NCBI RefSeq assembly: GCF_027887165.1
Contig: NC_077227.1
Span: 64,180,607 to 64,244,606, forward strand
DNA length: 64,000 nt
Source: Monodelphis domestica
Taxonomy: Eukaryota > Chordata > Mammalia > Didelphimorphia > Didelphidae
Direction of reading: 5' to 3'
The position numbers and the translations under genes are program-made. The notes under the pieces are model-generated. The model ran no database searches and had not been told where the DNA came from. It saw nothing but the letters and a program-made list of their open reading frames with translations. Every line of letters starts with the position of its first letter. The stretch's first letter is position 1. Shown here in pieces: positions 1 through 12,873 of the stretch.

Positions 1-1251
1 AATTCTTGCTCTTTTGCAAGAGTATTGCCTTCCAGTTGCCTGATTTTGATTCTGCCTATTCTTTAAAGACAGTTTTCCTTTTCAGTTTGTTCTGACCAAT
101 TTTTTGAGCTTCAAGCTGTTTATGCATTTGCATATTTTGGTCCCTCAGATTGCATAGTTCCTTTTGCATTGTTTCCCATTTTTCCTGCCAGAAGGCTTCC
201 ATCTTTTTGATAATTTCCAATTTAAATCTTCAAAAGCTTGTGGAGAATTTCCATTTCTTATGGAAGGTTTTAGAGTATTTGTTTGTGTTTCCTCTTCTAT
301 CTACTCTGTATTCTGAATTTTTGCTATATAAAATGTGTCCAAAGTCACCCCCTTCTTCTTGCTTTCCTTTGTGTTTGGGGGCTGTTGCAGTTCTGCACTG
401 TTTGTCATATCTATGGTTTTCCCTCCTCTTTCCAGCCAGAAATCTGAGTGAGGAGAGCTGGCTCTCAGTGTATGCTTCAGATTATTGAGGCTTTAGCCCC
501 AGGCAAAATGTTCTCTGCAGCTGCCTTGTCTTTCCAGGGAAGACCAGGGTCTGTCCTCCCCTGCCTGCCGGTGTTTTGGGTGTTATTGCTTTCAGTTCTC
601 TTCAGCTGCTTCTCCGCTGCCTTACTTCCACACTCTGAGCCTGGCACAGCACTGTCCACAAGGTACTCCAGTGCCTTTGCCTACCCCGAGGTTCCTGTCC
701 TTTTGGGAGACCCTGCATTCTAGGGGGGCTGGGGTTCTAGCCTCCCTGAGCTCTGAGGGCCCCTGATGGGATTAGGTTCAACTGGGTTGGTTTTGATGTG
801 CCCCAAGGCAAAAACCTCCGGTGAGACTCCAATGGAAGGACCCAGGCACGGGGCTACAGGCTCCCCCCCTTCCGTCTCTCTCAGTCTATTTCCCTGTCAT
901 CTGTGTTGGACACCTCAAGCCTTTCCCTGGTTGCTTTCAAGGTGCAACCTTCAGAACACCACCTTTGCCTTCCCTGAGGTTCTTGCTGCTGCTGGGGGCA
1001 CAGTGCTCTGGGTTGGGGGGGAGGGGTTCTGGGACCTTCCTTCTGCCTTCCCTTAGACCCAAGTGTTCTAGGATTCCAGCTTTAGGGTGATGTACCTTTT
1101 GATTTGATTCCAGAAGGAGGGTTCCTCGGATCTGTCCTGTTATTACATTTGAATTTCAGTCCCCAGGAGCATTCAGTTTGTGATTGGGAAGGAAGGGTTT
1201 TCAGAGGTCTGAACTTTTGTTGCTTCTAAGCTGCCATCTTGACTGGAAGTC
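1..1251 (-). mobile_element. LINE-1, 5' end (5'UTR and start of ORF1), runs off the window
   Basis: Read on the minus strand, this is the 5'UTR and first part of ORF1 of a marsupial L1. It aligns by eye with the 5' part of the full-length L1 at 2961-9406, for example the ORF1 coiled-coil start near 150-290 and the GC-rich 5'UTR at 500-1100. The 5' terminus is near 1251, where the minus strand begins with a CTTCCAGTCAAGATGGC-like start. The ORF1 start region is degenerate. The plus-strand reading frames in this interval are antisense shadows of the L1. Confidence 0.85.
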
Positions 1252-1257
1252 TCTATA

Positions 1258-1310
1258 CTTTTTTTAAACCCTTACCTTTCATCTTAGAATCAATACTGTA
1301 TGTTGTAAAA
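1258..1310 (-). repeat. SINE 3' tail fragment
   Basis: The stretch matches, in reverse, the A-rich tail and the 'cttacctttcatcttagaat' end typical of the tRNA-like marsupial SINEs seen elsewhere in this window. The body is absent, so it is a short truncated copy next to the 5' end of the L1. Confidence 0.5.
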
Positions 1311-2945
1311 AATGTGCATCCCCCATATCCTAGAATGGAAGTGAAATCTTTCCTGGGGCATTTGCATCATAAACTTTAGCTGTCCTCTCCTGTTACCTCC
1401 AAGACTTTCAATATCTGCTTCATTTAAGACAAGCCATTTAATTCATAGGAGCCTCAGTTTCCTCATCTGTAAAGTAAATGTGTTGTTAAATGGCCTCTAA
1501 ACTTTTCTCTACCTAGATATATATGATTCTATCCTTCCCTCATCAAAAAGTTAGTATGTAAACAAGATGGCATTAGAATCTAGTCTTTCTTGACATCCAG
1601 ACCATCTCTATGTCCACTATGCCATACTACCTCAGGAACACTAATGTCCTCTTTAGTCCATTGTCTATAGTTTTTGAGGTGAGGCTGGATAGGATTGCTT
1701 AGAAGATTTCTTACTCCAAGATTTTAGGATTTGTCTCTGGGACTTTCTAGGGAGCTTTTACAGCTTCCTAAGGACACTAATTCCTCTCTGCTACAAGACT
1801 TCAACTCCTTCCTAAAAGAGGATGCTCCATTATCCTAAGCCCAAATAACTACCCTCAATTAGAAAACTGATTGCATTTACTTCTTTAATGTGGCAAGAAT
1901 GAAAATGGATTACTTTTATTTCCCATTTGCTGTCTGTGGTTAAGCAAGCTATCAAAATGTACTGTGGAAATAAACCACTGCTGTCTTTAGTGGAGATCAC
2001 TTTGATTTCACCTGTTTTCTACTTCCATTTGTCTTCTTCCTACCCCAAACTCCTCTTCCACAAAACTCTCATTTCTGCTGTTCCTAATGTCCTAGTCAAA
2101 TTAGGAGGGGACAGGGAATATCACCTCCTTAAGAAATGGCAGCAAAGAAGTCCCAATAATTCTAGAATCACAGGGCAGAAGGTACATTAGACGTCATCTG
2201 GTCCAAAACCCCTCACCACATTCTAGAGATGAATAAATTGAAGGAGTTTGGACACATAAATTCACAGGAAACAAAAATTGAAGACATCATGAGACTGTAG
2301 TAAAACCCATGGCCCTAAGTGCCTATATCCAAATTCCCAAATAATGGTAAATAAATAAAAAGAAGTAGAGGTTTTAAAGTAAAGGGGAAGATATGATCTC
2401 TTAGGTATCACTAAGACTAAATGAGATAAAAGCCATGTCTGTGAAATGGCTATAGATCTGTATTGAATATAAATGGTGGAAAGAAAAGGGACTGAGGCAG
2501 AGGTAGCATTGTATATTAAGCAGGTATACTCCTGTTAAGAAATTCTATTACCAGAGCAGGGAAACATGAGAGAGAATATCTGGACAAAGGTCAAAATACA
2601 GAGAAACAGAAATTACTTTTGACCCTGATTTAGAATATGGAACACAGGGACAGAAATGGGAAAAAATGGGGAGTTTATGAAATAGATCACAAGTTGGGCA
2701 GAGAGGCATAATAGTGATGAAGAGCTTCAATTATCCAGAAATATGCTAGAGTTCCCTCTCTGACAGAGCACCTAATCACTTTTTGACTTGCCTTAGTAAT
2801 CATTTGTCCTTCAAGAGGTGGAGACAACAAGGGGAAATGATGACTTGGATTTGATTATCACTAATATGGAGTAATCAGTTGTTAAAGGGTGGAAATGATG
2901 GAAATCTGATGGAGAAAGAGATCATTCCACACTGGAATTTAAGAT
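1311..2945. other. Unique or unclassified DNA, no gene seen
   Basis: There is no supported coding region. Short SINE-like stretches occur near 1430-1480 (a phrase like 'cctcagtttcctcatctgt') and 2154-2235 ('agaatcacagggcagaagg' and following). The longest reading frame, at 1927-2190, has no recognisable domain and no flanking splice context that I trust. Confidence 0.5.
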
Positions 2946-2960
2946 AAAGAAGAGTGATCA
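2946..2960. repeat. Target site duplication, left copy, of full-length L1
   Basis: The 15-bp string aaagaagagtgatca is repeated exactly at 9407-9421, on either side of the L1. This fixes the insertion boundaries. Confidence 0.9.
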
Positions 2961-3756
2961 GACTTCTGGTCAAGATATTGCTTAGACAGAGCTAAAGTTC
3001 AGATCTCCAAAAAACCCTTCCTTACCAATCTCAAACTGTATGCTCCTAGGGCACCGAAATTCAAAACGAACAACAGGATAGACCCTGGGAACCCTCCTCC
3101 TGTACATGGATCAAAAGGTATGGCCCCCCAAAAGCCAGAACCCTAGATCACTCGGAACTAAGAGGTAGGCATGGTCCCAGGATGGTCCCAGGACCCATCC
3201 CCCCCAACCCAGAGCGCTGAGTCCAAGGCAGCAGTGGGAACCTCAGAGCCAGCAAAAGTACCTCAGGGCCAGCTATTCTGAAGGCCGATTCCTGAAAACA
3301 ACCTGACTCAGTCACAGGGGGTACCCAACACAGACAGCAGGGAAACAGAGAGAGATGGGATGAGCCTATAGGCCCCTGGATGGATCCTTCCATCTGAGTC
3401 TCACAGAAGGTCCCTGCGTTAGGGCATACTCAGTCCAAGGCAGCTGAAGTTAATCCTATCAGGAGCCCTCGGAGCTCCAGGAAGCCACTGTCCCTCCCCT
3501 TCAGCAGGGTCTTCTGGTCAGCAAAGGCACTGAAATAACTTGCGGAGAGTGCCAAGCCAGGCTCAGAGCGTGGAAGTAAGGCAACAGAGAAGCATTGGGA
3601 GGGAACTGAGGAGGGCAGTAACACGGAAACACCAGCAAATTCCTTTCTTCCCTGGGATGACAGAACAGCTGTGGAGAACGGACAATTTGCCTGGGGCTAA
3701 AGCCTCTGAACACCAGACAGATATAACAAGAGCTACTCCTCCCCACTCAGATAGAG

Positions 3757-4722
3757 ATGGCAAACAGCACCGAAACACAAAAGCCTCAAAACAACAAGAA
3801 AAACAAGAAGAAGGGGGCAACTTTGGACACATTTTATGGAGCAAAAATAAAAAATGCAGAGGAGATAGAAGAGGAAACACAAGCAAATGCTCTGAAACCT
3901 TCCAAAGGAAATGGAAATTCTCCACAAACACTTGAAGAATTTGAATCAGAAATGATCAAAAAGATGGAAGCCTCCTGGCAGGGAAAGTGGGAAATAATGC
4001 AAAAGAATTTCACGCAACTACAAAACCGGTTTGACCAAACTGAAAAGGAAAACCAGGCTTTAAAGGTCAGAATTAGGCAACTGGAAGACAATATCCTTGA
4101 AAAAGAGCAAGAACCAATAAAGCAAAACCAAAATATCAAGAAATTAGAAGAGAACATAAAATATCTCACTGACAAGGTGACAGACTTGGAAAATAGAGGA
4201 AGAAGAGATAATTTAAGAATAATTGGACTACCAGAAAAGCCAGAAATAAGCAGCAAACCTGAAATCGTAATACAAGATATAATCAAGGGAAAATGCCCAG
4301 AGATTCTAGAACAAAGGGGCAATACAGGCATTGAAAGAGCTCACAGAACACCCTCTACACTAAATCCCCAAAAGACAACTCCCAGGAATGTAATTGCCAA
4401 ATTCCAAAGTTTTCAAGCAAAGGAAAAAATCTTACAAGAAGCCAGAAAAAGACAATTTAGATATAAAGGAATGCCAATCAGGGTCACACAAGAACTTGCA
4501 AGTTCCGCTCTGAATGATCATAAGGCATGGAACATGATTTTTAGAAAGGCAAGAGAGCTGTATCTTTAACCAAGAATCAGCTATCTGTCAAAACTGACTA
4601 TATACTTCCAAGGGAAAGTATGGGCATTCAACAAAATAGAAGATTTCAAAGATTTTGCAAAGAAAAGACCAGAGTTCTGTGGAAAGTTTGACATTGAAAA
4701 ACAAAGAGCATGGAATACCTGA
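3757..4722 (+). pseudogene. L1 ORF1 (RNA-binding chaperone), broken by one stop
   Basis: ORF1p is the trimeric RNA-binding protein of the L1 particle. The frame starts with MANSTETQKPQNN, then a Lys/Glu/Gln-rich segment (about residues 60-150) that would form the coiled coil, then the RNA-recognition and C-terminal region containing 'NRGRRDNLRIIGLPEKPE'. A TAA at 4567-4569 ends the open frame at residue 270. The same frame continues without another stop to a TGA at 4720-4722, where the twin-primed copy also ends. The natural length would be about 321 codons, so one nonsense mutation explains the truncation. Confidence 0.9.
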
Positions 4723-5239
4723 AAAGGTAAATATGAAGGAAAGTAAAAAGGAGAAAATTGTTATCTTTTCTTTCATTCCAACTCTCTTCTATAAGGACTA
4801 CATTTATATCTATATATCTATATTAATATATGGAAAATGTAATGTGTAAATATGGGGAAAAGAAAAATCTAATAGAATAATCTTTCTCACACAAAAATTC
4901 ACATGGAAAGGGGAAGGGAAGAAAACTCTTATAAGAAGGAGAGGAAGAAAGTTTTTACTTAAACCTTACTCTCAGGGAAATCAACTCTGAGAGGGAAGAA
5001 CATCCAGGTACATTGGGATCTTGAATTCTATCTTACCCAACAAGGGTAGGGAGAAGGGAAAATCAAGGGGGATAGGGGGGAGGGAACACAAAAAGGGAGG
5101 GAAGGAGAAGGGGGTAAGGGAACAAAAAGAGAGGGGCTAGAAAGGGAAACATATCAAGGGAGGGGACAAGGGGGAGTAAATCACTGGATTAAAAGGTAGA
5201 GCTGAATAAAAAAGTTTAGAATTAGGGAACGATATCAAA
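4723..5239 (+). other. L1 inter-ORF spacer with G-rich polypurine tract
   Basis: 517 bp separate the end of ORF1 from the ATG of ORF2. From about 5040 to 5175 the strand is strongly purine-biased with repeated runs of three to six G. The same arrangement is in the other L1 at 17442-17974 (533 bp), so it belongs to this L1 subfamily and is not a local expansion. Confidence 0.8.
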
Positions 5240-8200
5240 ATGCCAGGGAGTCCAAAAGTGACAATCATAACTTTGAACATGAATGGGATGAACTCACCCA
5301 TAAAACATAGACGAATAGCAAAATAAGTTAGAATCCAAAACCCTACCATATGTTGTCTTCAAGAAACACACATGAGGTGGGTAGACACCCACAAGGTCAG
5401 AATTAAAGGATGGAGTAAGACCTTCTGGGCCTCAACTGACAGAAAGAAGGCAGGAGTGGCAATCATGAAATCTGATGAAGCCAAAGCAAAAATAGACCTG
5501 ATTAAAAGGGATAGGAAAGGTAATTATATTTTGTTAACAGGGACTTTAGATAATGAGGAAATATCACTAATAAACATGTATGCACCAAATAATATAGCAC
5601 CCAAATTTCTAATGGAGTAATTAGGAGAATTGAAGAAAGAAATAGACAGTAAAACAATATTAGTGGGAGACATGAACAAATCACTATCAAATTTAGACAA
5701 ATCAAATAAAAAAATAAATGAGAAAGACGTAAAGGAAGTGAATGAAATCTTAGAAAAATTAGAGTTAATAGACATATGGAGAAAAATAAATAGGGACAAA
5801 AAAGAATCCACCTTCTTCTCAGCACCACATGGCACATTCACAAAGATTGACCATACACAAAGTCACAGAAATATGACAGACAAATGCAGAAAAGCAGAAA
5901 TAATAAATGCAGCCTTTTCAGATCACAAGGCAATAAAATAACGATCAGTAATGGTATGTGGAAAACCAAATCAAAAATTAATTGGAAATTAAACAATATG
6001 ATACTCCAAAATCATTTAGTTAGAGAAGAAATCACAGAAAGAATTAATAATTTCATCGAGGAAAATGACAACAGAGAGACATCCTTTCAAACCTTTTGGG
6101 ATGCAACCAAAGCAGTAATCAGAGGTAAACTCAAATCCCTGAGTGCATATATTAAGAAACTAGGGAGAGCAGAGATCAATGAATTGGAAATGCAAATTTA
6201 AAAACTCCATAGGGAACAAATTAAAAACCCCCAAAAGAAAACCAAACTAGAGATCCTAAAAATTAAGGGAGAAATTAATAAAATCAAAAGTGATAGAACT
6301 ATTGAACTAATAAACAAGACTAGAAGCTGGTATTTTGAAAAAACAAACAAAATAGACAAAATACTGGTCAATCTAATTAAAAAAAGGAAAGAAGAAAAGC
6401 AAATTAACATATCAAAGATGAAAAGGGGGACATCACCTCCAATGAAGAGGAAATCAAGGCAATCATTAAAAATTACTTTGCCCAATTATATGGCAATAAA
6501 TACACCAATTTAGGTGATATGGATGAATATATACAAAAATACAAACTGCCTAGACTAACAGAAGAAGAAATAGAATTCTTAAATAATCCCATATCAGAAA
6601 ATTAAATCCAACAGGCCATCAAAGAACTCCCTAAGAAAAAATCCCCAGGGCCCAAAGGATTCATAAATGAATTCTATCAAACATTCAGAGAACAGCTAAT
6701 CCCAATACTATACAAACTATTTGACATAATAAGCAAAGTGAGAGTTCTACCAAACTCCTTTTATGACACAAACATGGTACTGATTCCAAAACCAGGCAGG
6801 TCAAAAACAGAGAAAGAAAACTATAGACCAATTTCCCTAATGAATATAGATGCAAAAATCTTAAATAGGACACTAACAAAAAGATTCCAGCAAGTGATCA
6901 GAAGTATCATCCACCATGATCGAGTAGGAATTATACCAGGGATGCAGAGCTGGTTCAATATTAGGAAAACTATCCACATAATTGACCATATTAACAAGCA
7001 AACCAGCAAAAACCACATGATTATTTCAATAGACGCAGAAAAAGCCTTTGATAAAATACAACATCCATTCCTATTAAAAACACTAGAAAGCATAGGAATA
7101 GGAGGGTCGTTCCTAAAAATAATAAACAGTATATATCTAAAACCATCAGCTAATATCATTTGCAATGGGGATAAACTAGATGCATTCCCAATAAGATCAG
7201 GAGTAAAACAAGGATGCCCATTATCACCTCTACTATTTGACATTGTACTAGAAACACTAGAAGTAGCAATTAGAGAAGAAAAAGAAATTGAAGGCATCAA
7301 AATAGGCAAGGAGGAGACCACGTTATTGCTCTTTGCAGATGACATGATGGTCTACTTAAAGAATCCTAGAGCTTCAACCAAAAAGCTAATCAAAATAATC
7401 AACAATTTTAGCAAAGTTGCAGGATACAAAATAAACCCGCATAAGTCATGAGCTTTTCTATACATCTCCAACACAGCTCAGCATCAAAAACTAGAAAGAG
7501 AAATCCCATTCAAAATCACCTTAGACAAAATAAAATACCTAGGAATCTATCTCCCAAGACAAACACAGGAACTATATATGAACACAACTACAAAACACTC
7601 TCCACACAACTAAACCTAGACTTGAGCAATTGGAAAAACATTAACTGCTCATGGGTAGGACGAGCCAGTATAGTAAAAATGACCATCCTACCCAAACCTA
7701 TCTATCTATCTATTTAGTGCCATACCCATGGAACTTCCAAAAAATTTCTTTACTGATTTAGAAAAAAAACATAACAAGGTTTATTTGGAATAACAAAGGA
7801 TCAAGGATATCTAGGGAAATAAAGAAAAAAAATACAAAGGAAGGGGGCCATGCAGTACCAGACCTCAAACTATATTTCAAACCATCAGTCATGAAAACAG
7901 TTTGGTACTGGCTAAGAGACAGAAAGGAGGATCATTGGAATAGACTTGGGGCAAGTGACCTCAGCAAGACAGTATATGACAAACCTAAAGATCCCAGCTT
8001 TTGGGTCAAAAATCCACTATTCGATAAAAATTGCTGGGAAAACTGGAAGACAGTGTGGGAGAGATTAGGTTTGGATCAACACCTCCCACCTTATACCAAG
8101 ACAAATTCAAAATGGGAGAATGACTGAAACATAAAGAAGGAAACTATAAGTAAACTAGGAGAACACAGACTAGTATACATGTTAGACCTTTGGGAAGGGA

Positions 8201-9041
8201 AAAACTTTAAAACCAAGGAAGACATAGAAAGAGTCACAAAATGTAAAATAAATAATTTTCACTACATCAAATTAAAAAGCTTTTGCACAAACAAAACCCA
8301 TATAACTAAAATTAGAAGGGAAGCAACAAATTGGGAAACAATCTTCATAAAAACCTCTGACAAAAGTTTAATTACTCAAATTTACAAAGAGCTAAATCAA
8401 TTGTACAAAAAATCAAGCCATACTCCAATTAGTAATTGGGCAAGGTACATGAACAGGCAGTTTTTAGATAAAGAAAGAAAAACTAATAATAAGCACATGA
8501 AAAAGTTCTCTATATCTCTTATAATCAAAGAGTGATGCAAATCAAAACAACTCTGAGGTATCAACTCACACCTAGCAGATTGGCCAACATGACAGCAGAG
8601 GAAAGCAGTGAATGCTGGAGGGGATGTGGCAAAGTAGGGACACTAATTCATTGCTGGTGGAGTTGTGAACTGATCCAAACATTCTGCAGGGCAATTTGGA
8701 ACTATTTCCAAAGGGTGATAAAAGAATGTCTGCCCTTTGATCCAGCCATAGCACTGCTGGGTTTGTACCCCACAGAGATAATAAGGAAAAAGACATGTAC
8801 AAGAATATTCATAGCTGCACTCTTTGTGGTGGCCAAAAATTGGAAAATGAGGGGATGTCCTTCAATTGGGGAATGGCTGAACAAATTGTGGTATATGTTG
8901 GTGATTGAATACTATTGTGCTAAAAGGAATAATAAGATGGAGGAATTCCATGGAGGCTGGAACAACCTTCAGGAAGTAATGCAGAGTGAGAGCAGCAGAA
9001 CCAGGAAAACACCGTACACAGAGACTGATACACTGTGGTAG
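5240..9041 (+). pseudogene. L1 ORF2 (endonuclease and reverse transcriptase), multiply broken
   Basis: ORF2p nicks target DNA and reverse transcribes the L1 RNA. The ATG at 5240 starts MPGSPKVTIITLNMNGMN, the apurinic-type endonuclease. The reverse transcriptase with the catalytic FADD motif lies in the open block 6738-7451. The C-terminal Cys/His cluster (C-x3-C-x7-H-x4-C) lies in 8532-9041. Stops and frameshifts break it into at least eight blocks, for example a stop near 5324, one near 5618, and a frameshift near 7450. The frame ends at a TAG just after the TDTLW residues. Confidence 0.92.
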
Positions 9042-9406
9042 AATCGAAGATAATAGACTTCTCCATTAGGGTCAATGCAATGTCCCAGAACAACTTGTAG
9101 GGATCTAAAAAACACTATCCACAAGCAGAGGATAAACTGTGGGAGTAAAAACACTGATGAAAAGCAACTGCTTGACTGCAAGGGCTGAGGGGAAATGACT
9201 GAGGAGAGACTCTAAATGAACACTCTAATGCAAATACCAACAACATGGAAATGGGTTCGAATCAAGAACACATGTGAAACCCAGTGGAATCGTGCATTGC
9301 TATGGGAGAGGTGGTGGGAGGAGGGCGGGGGGAGAAAAAGAAAATGATTATTGTTTCCAGTGAATAATGTTTGTAAATTACCAAATAAAATAATGTTTTT
9401 TTTAAA

Positions 9407-9421
9407 AAAGAAGAGTGATCA
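9407..9421. repeat. Target site duplication, right copy, of full-length L1
   Basis: Exact match to 2946-2960, directly after the A-rich L1 tail. Confidence 0.9.
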
Positions 9422-9994
9422 AGCTAGTAGGATTTATTAAGGGTCCTCTGTGCCAGGCATGGTGCTAGGCACTAGGGATATGAGTACAAATAAGGAAAGA
9501 ATAGGCAAGCCTACATAAAATATGCATAACATAAACATGAAGTTCATAGATGGAAGTAAATATAAAGTCATTAAATACTGGGCAGTTTGGAGGCAGGGCC
9601 TGAGCAGGAAGGGGTTATGAGAGGTTTCAAATTTTCAAAGATGGTGCCCTAGTTGTGAGGTAGAGATAAGGAGGGAGTGCATTCCAAGCATGGGCTTAAT
9701 TCTAATTTTATTTCTCCATTTTCTCTGCAAAGAATAATGATCTTTATACTGGAAATTACATAATAAAAATGGCTAATGGTGATTTGATACCTAAGATAAA
9801 TAAGGAGATTGTGAGAGTACCCAGCTGCCCTTACTCAGTTCAGGTCATCTGGCACAGGGCAGATGCCGTCCTCAGAGGTGATAACTGAGGGATTTTTGAA
9901 AATTTTTTTTATAAAATTACTAACTCAATAGATGAAGAGAGTGTTTTGGATAGACTTTACGTAGATTTTTAGCAGTGTTTTTAATAAAAAGTAT
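9422..9994. other. Unique DNA with an old CORE-SINE or L2-like piece
   Basis: 9430-9510 reads like the widespread mammalian element with a 'gccaggcatggtgctaggca' core. The rest, to 9994, holds nothing I recognise and no supported gene. Confidence 0.5.
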
Positions 9995-10195
9995 TTTAGG
10001 GTTGGTTAGGTGGCTCAGTGGTATGAGCCAGGTCTGGAGATTTTAAGAGTTCTGACTTTAAAGCTGGCCTCAGACACTGTGTGTGACCCTGAGAAAGTCA
10101 CTTAAATTCTATAACTTTGCTCTTCTGCCTTGGAACCAATGCACAATATATATTCTAAAATGGAATGTAAGCATTTAAAATTTTTAAAAAAATAA
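9995..10195 (+). mobile_element. tRNA-like marsupial SINE
   Basis: It begins with a box A-like 'ggtggctcagtgg', continues through the typical 'ggcctcagacactgtgtgtg' and 'ctcttctgccttggaacca' segments, and ends in an A-rich tail. This matches the tRNA-head SINEs that are abundant in marsupials. The copy is diverged. Confidence 0.8.
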
Positions 10196-12479
10196 AAGTA
10201 TTTATTATTATCCTTGTTTTACAACATGACAAATGGAAAAAAATGTCTATTATATGATAATATATACAATTGTATACAATGTACAATTTACAACATATTA
10301 CTTGCCTCCTTAGGGAGAGGGAAGAGGAGGAAAGAGAATAAAAACAAGATGTGAATTTTTTAACATAGATAATTAAGTGTTTGTTTTTCTTAGATCAACA
10401 TATTTGCTATATATATTTATATTTCTAATAAATCATGTATTTTATGTTACATATAAAAATAAAAATACAAATCTGTGCTTTCAAAAAAATTTATTCTTCT
10501 TGGGAGAAAATAGAAATATTTGGATTAGGCAATAATATAATCATATGAACAGCTATTGAACAACTGCTATCAACCGTTTGGGACAGGAGCACTGGGAGTA
10601 GCTGCACCATACATATCACCACTCTTGCTCTCAGACCAGCCATCATTTAGGAAAGCAATTCCTGTTGAAAATAAGCAAGGGATACCTACCAACTGCCACC
10701 TGGAGGGTCAACAAGCCAGTCTATCTAAAGGAATAAGGCCTCCTGAGGTAGAGACAGAATGCAGCTTATACTTGAATACTACTTGACCACCATCTCCCCT
10801 CAAATCTTGATGGGTATGCCCAGTGCCCTGAACCCAATAGCCTTGAAAATAGAATTTCTTTTAGCCTGTTGCCTCCAAACATCATCCCAAAAGCCCAAGT
10901 CTGTTCTCTATGTGCTTCACCTTTCAGCACTGGCCTGTACTTAACTTAGCTATGGTTCTCTGGTCTCTGATTCATGCCAGATCCATTTGCATGTTTTTGA
11001 AGGGAAAGTTCTGGAGTGAGGCTAATATGTTCAATGGCTATGAGTCAATCATTTTCCCCAATGGACTGACAAACACCAGAATATAGGCACTTGTATGAAG
11101 GAGACACGAAGCCACAAATATTGTAGTGTTTAACAAGGACTATTTGAATTTAGAGAATTTGGCTTTAGCAAGGAGAAAGAGATAAATGATAGTGTGGCCA
11201 TCCCATAGGCATTAGCACAGGTTGCTAAGCTGAGCAGCCCTAGCACAACATAGAAACATTTGTTGAGAATCAGAGTAGGGATATGGCAGTTTCAGTATCC
11301 ACCCCAAAATGATTTATTATGTACCTCAAAAGAACCATAAATTTCCATGACAATGACAATATCAGAAGGGTTCTACTGGCTCAATGAAGCCTAGAAACAG
11401 AAATTTTATGTTATGGTCTTCTGCCCTAAACTTGAGAATCATACTCAGAATACAGAAAATGACTAAAGGATGCTTCTAAGGAAGCCTATATGCTATTACA
11501 AAAATCCCAAGGAATCTATGAATAAAATTTTCATTCCCCTTAGAATTTCAATCCAAAAAATGAGCTAATTAATGTCCCTTTATTTTTTTCTAATGTCCCT
11601 TTATTGAGATATGGGTTCCTCAGCAATTGTCACCTTGGTATTTTATAATAAATATGACACTGCAAAAATGTCCAAATTACATTGGAGAAGTGATCATTCC
11701 AATGCCTCTGCCTTGATCATATCTTTTCTGGAGTATTGACATTTTTGTTACAAGAGTAACATTTCAAGATAGATATTGTCAAGCATGAGCAAGACCAGAA
11801 TAGTGATCAAAATTTAGAGGATACTGCGGGCCATGCCATGCCTTATGAAAATAGTTGAAGCAATTGAAAATGCTTAGATTAGAAAAAAGAAGACATGGCG
11901 GCACATGATAGCTATCTTTAAAGATCTTACAGAGGAGTAGTTTAACTTATGGGAAAAAATGGGAAAAATGGATAGAATTTGGAAAACAACATGGGTTACT
12001 AGGAAAAGGATAGAGTTAGATGAGTTGAGTTCAAAACTGAATCATGCCACTAGTTACTTGTATAACTTATAGTTAGCTTGTACAAGTAGTCCAACCTTGA
12101 GCAAATGGTCTAACCTCTCTGCCTATTTTCCCATGTATACAAGAAGTATTGTATAAATTATCTATAAAGCCTTTTAGAGTTATAAATTTATGACTCAATG
12201 CTGAAAAACAGACTCTGGTCAGAATCACCAAATTTCATGTCTAGAAGGAAGGTCTGTTTCAATCTGCACCTTCTCAAGCATTAAAATTTAATGGAGATAA
12301 ACATAAAGCTTTCACTTGGGTTTATGGAACCACTTATAGAAGTATACTATCTTGTTTGTTTGTTTGAAAAGAACTTGAGTCAAGAGTGTTATTGTCCTTC
12401 ATATAAAAAGAGGACTAAAACAACATCTGCATATCGAAGTCTAGGTTGCCTGGCCGTGGCTGATTAAATAAATATAAGT
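10196..12479. other. Unique AT-rich DNA, no gene seen
   Basis: Two short open frames (10556-10786 and 10759-10944) have no recognisable domain, no signal peptide and no convincing splice sites, and I do not call them genes. I recognise no repeat family in this stretch. Confidence 0.5.
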
Positions 12480-12820
12480 TCAGAAAGCTCTACTACAGAC
12501 CAAGAATAAATAGTCTTCATGAATATTTGGAGAGGAGATGGCTCTCAATTTGAGAACCTCACATTTCTTTTGAGCTACGGCAAACCTGCTTTGCTCATAG
12601 AGTGCAATGCTTTCTTTGATGCAGTCACACCATGCTAGATAGTCCTGTACCAGTGACTCCAATGTCTCATAACTGATACCAAAGTTTTCTAGAGATCTTG
12701 AAAGTGCCTTTGCATTACTTCTGCTTACCCCCATGTTAATACTTGCCTTGTGTGATTTCTCTGTAAAATAGTGTTGTAGGCAAACATATGGTTGGTATTT
12801 GAATAATGTGATCAGCCTAT
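12480..12820 (-). pseudogene. RTE LINE ORF, C-terminal piece
   Basis: The minus-strand frame carries 'ETLESLVQDYLAWCDCIKESIALYEQSRF...', matching the Trp- and Lys-rich C-terminal segment of RTE-type polyproteins as I know the family. The upstream Lys run of the apparent open frame is only the poly(A) tail of the adjacent L1 and does not belong to this protein. Confidence 0.7.
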
Positions 12821-12834
12821 TGGAGTTGCACTTT

Positions 12835-12836
<2 letters not shown>
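12821..12836. repeat. Target site duplication, left copy, of twin-primed L1
   Basis: The 16-bp string tggagttgcacttttc recurs exactly at 18220-18235. Confidence 0.93.

Positions 12837-12873
<37 letters not shown>

Larger units (their letters stand above)
2961..9406 (+). mobile_element. Full-length LINE-1 with 15-bp target duplication, inactivated
   Basis: The element is about 6.4 kb and is complete from 5'UTR to A-rich 3' end. In order: 5'UTR 2961-3756, ORF1 3757-4722 with an internal stop at 4567, a G-rich spacer of 517 bp, ORF2 from 5240 to about 9041 with many stops and frameshifts, and a 3'UTR ending in an A-rich tail. Identical 15-bp repeats flank it. It cannot make a complete ORF2 protein, so it is a dead full-length insertion. 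Compared with the cleaner copy at 12837-18219 it is clearly older. Confidence 0.95.

Noticed and set aside
3540-4331. Antisense frames in the L1 5'UTR and ORF1
   Set aside because: Shadows of the L1 sense strand. Nothing suggests an antisense ORF0-like gene beyond chance.
10556-10944. Two overlapping plus-strand frames as a possible small gene
   Set aside because: No domain, signal, codon bias or splice support. Lengths of 61-76 codons are expected by chance.
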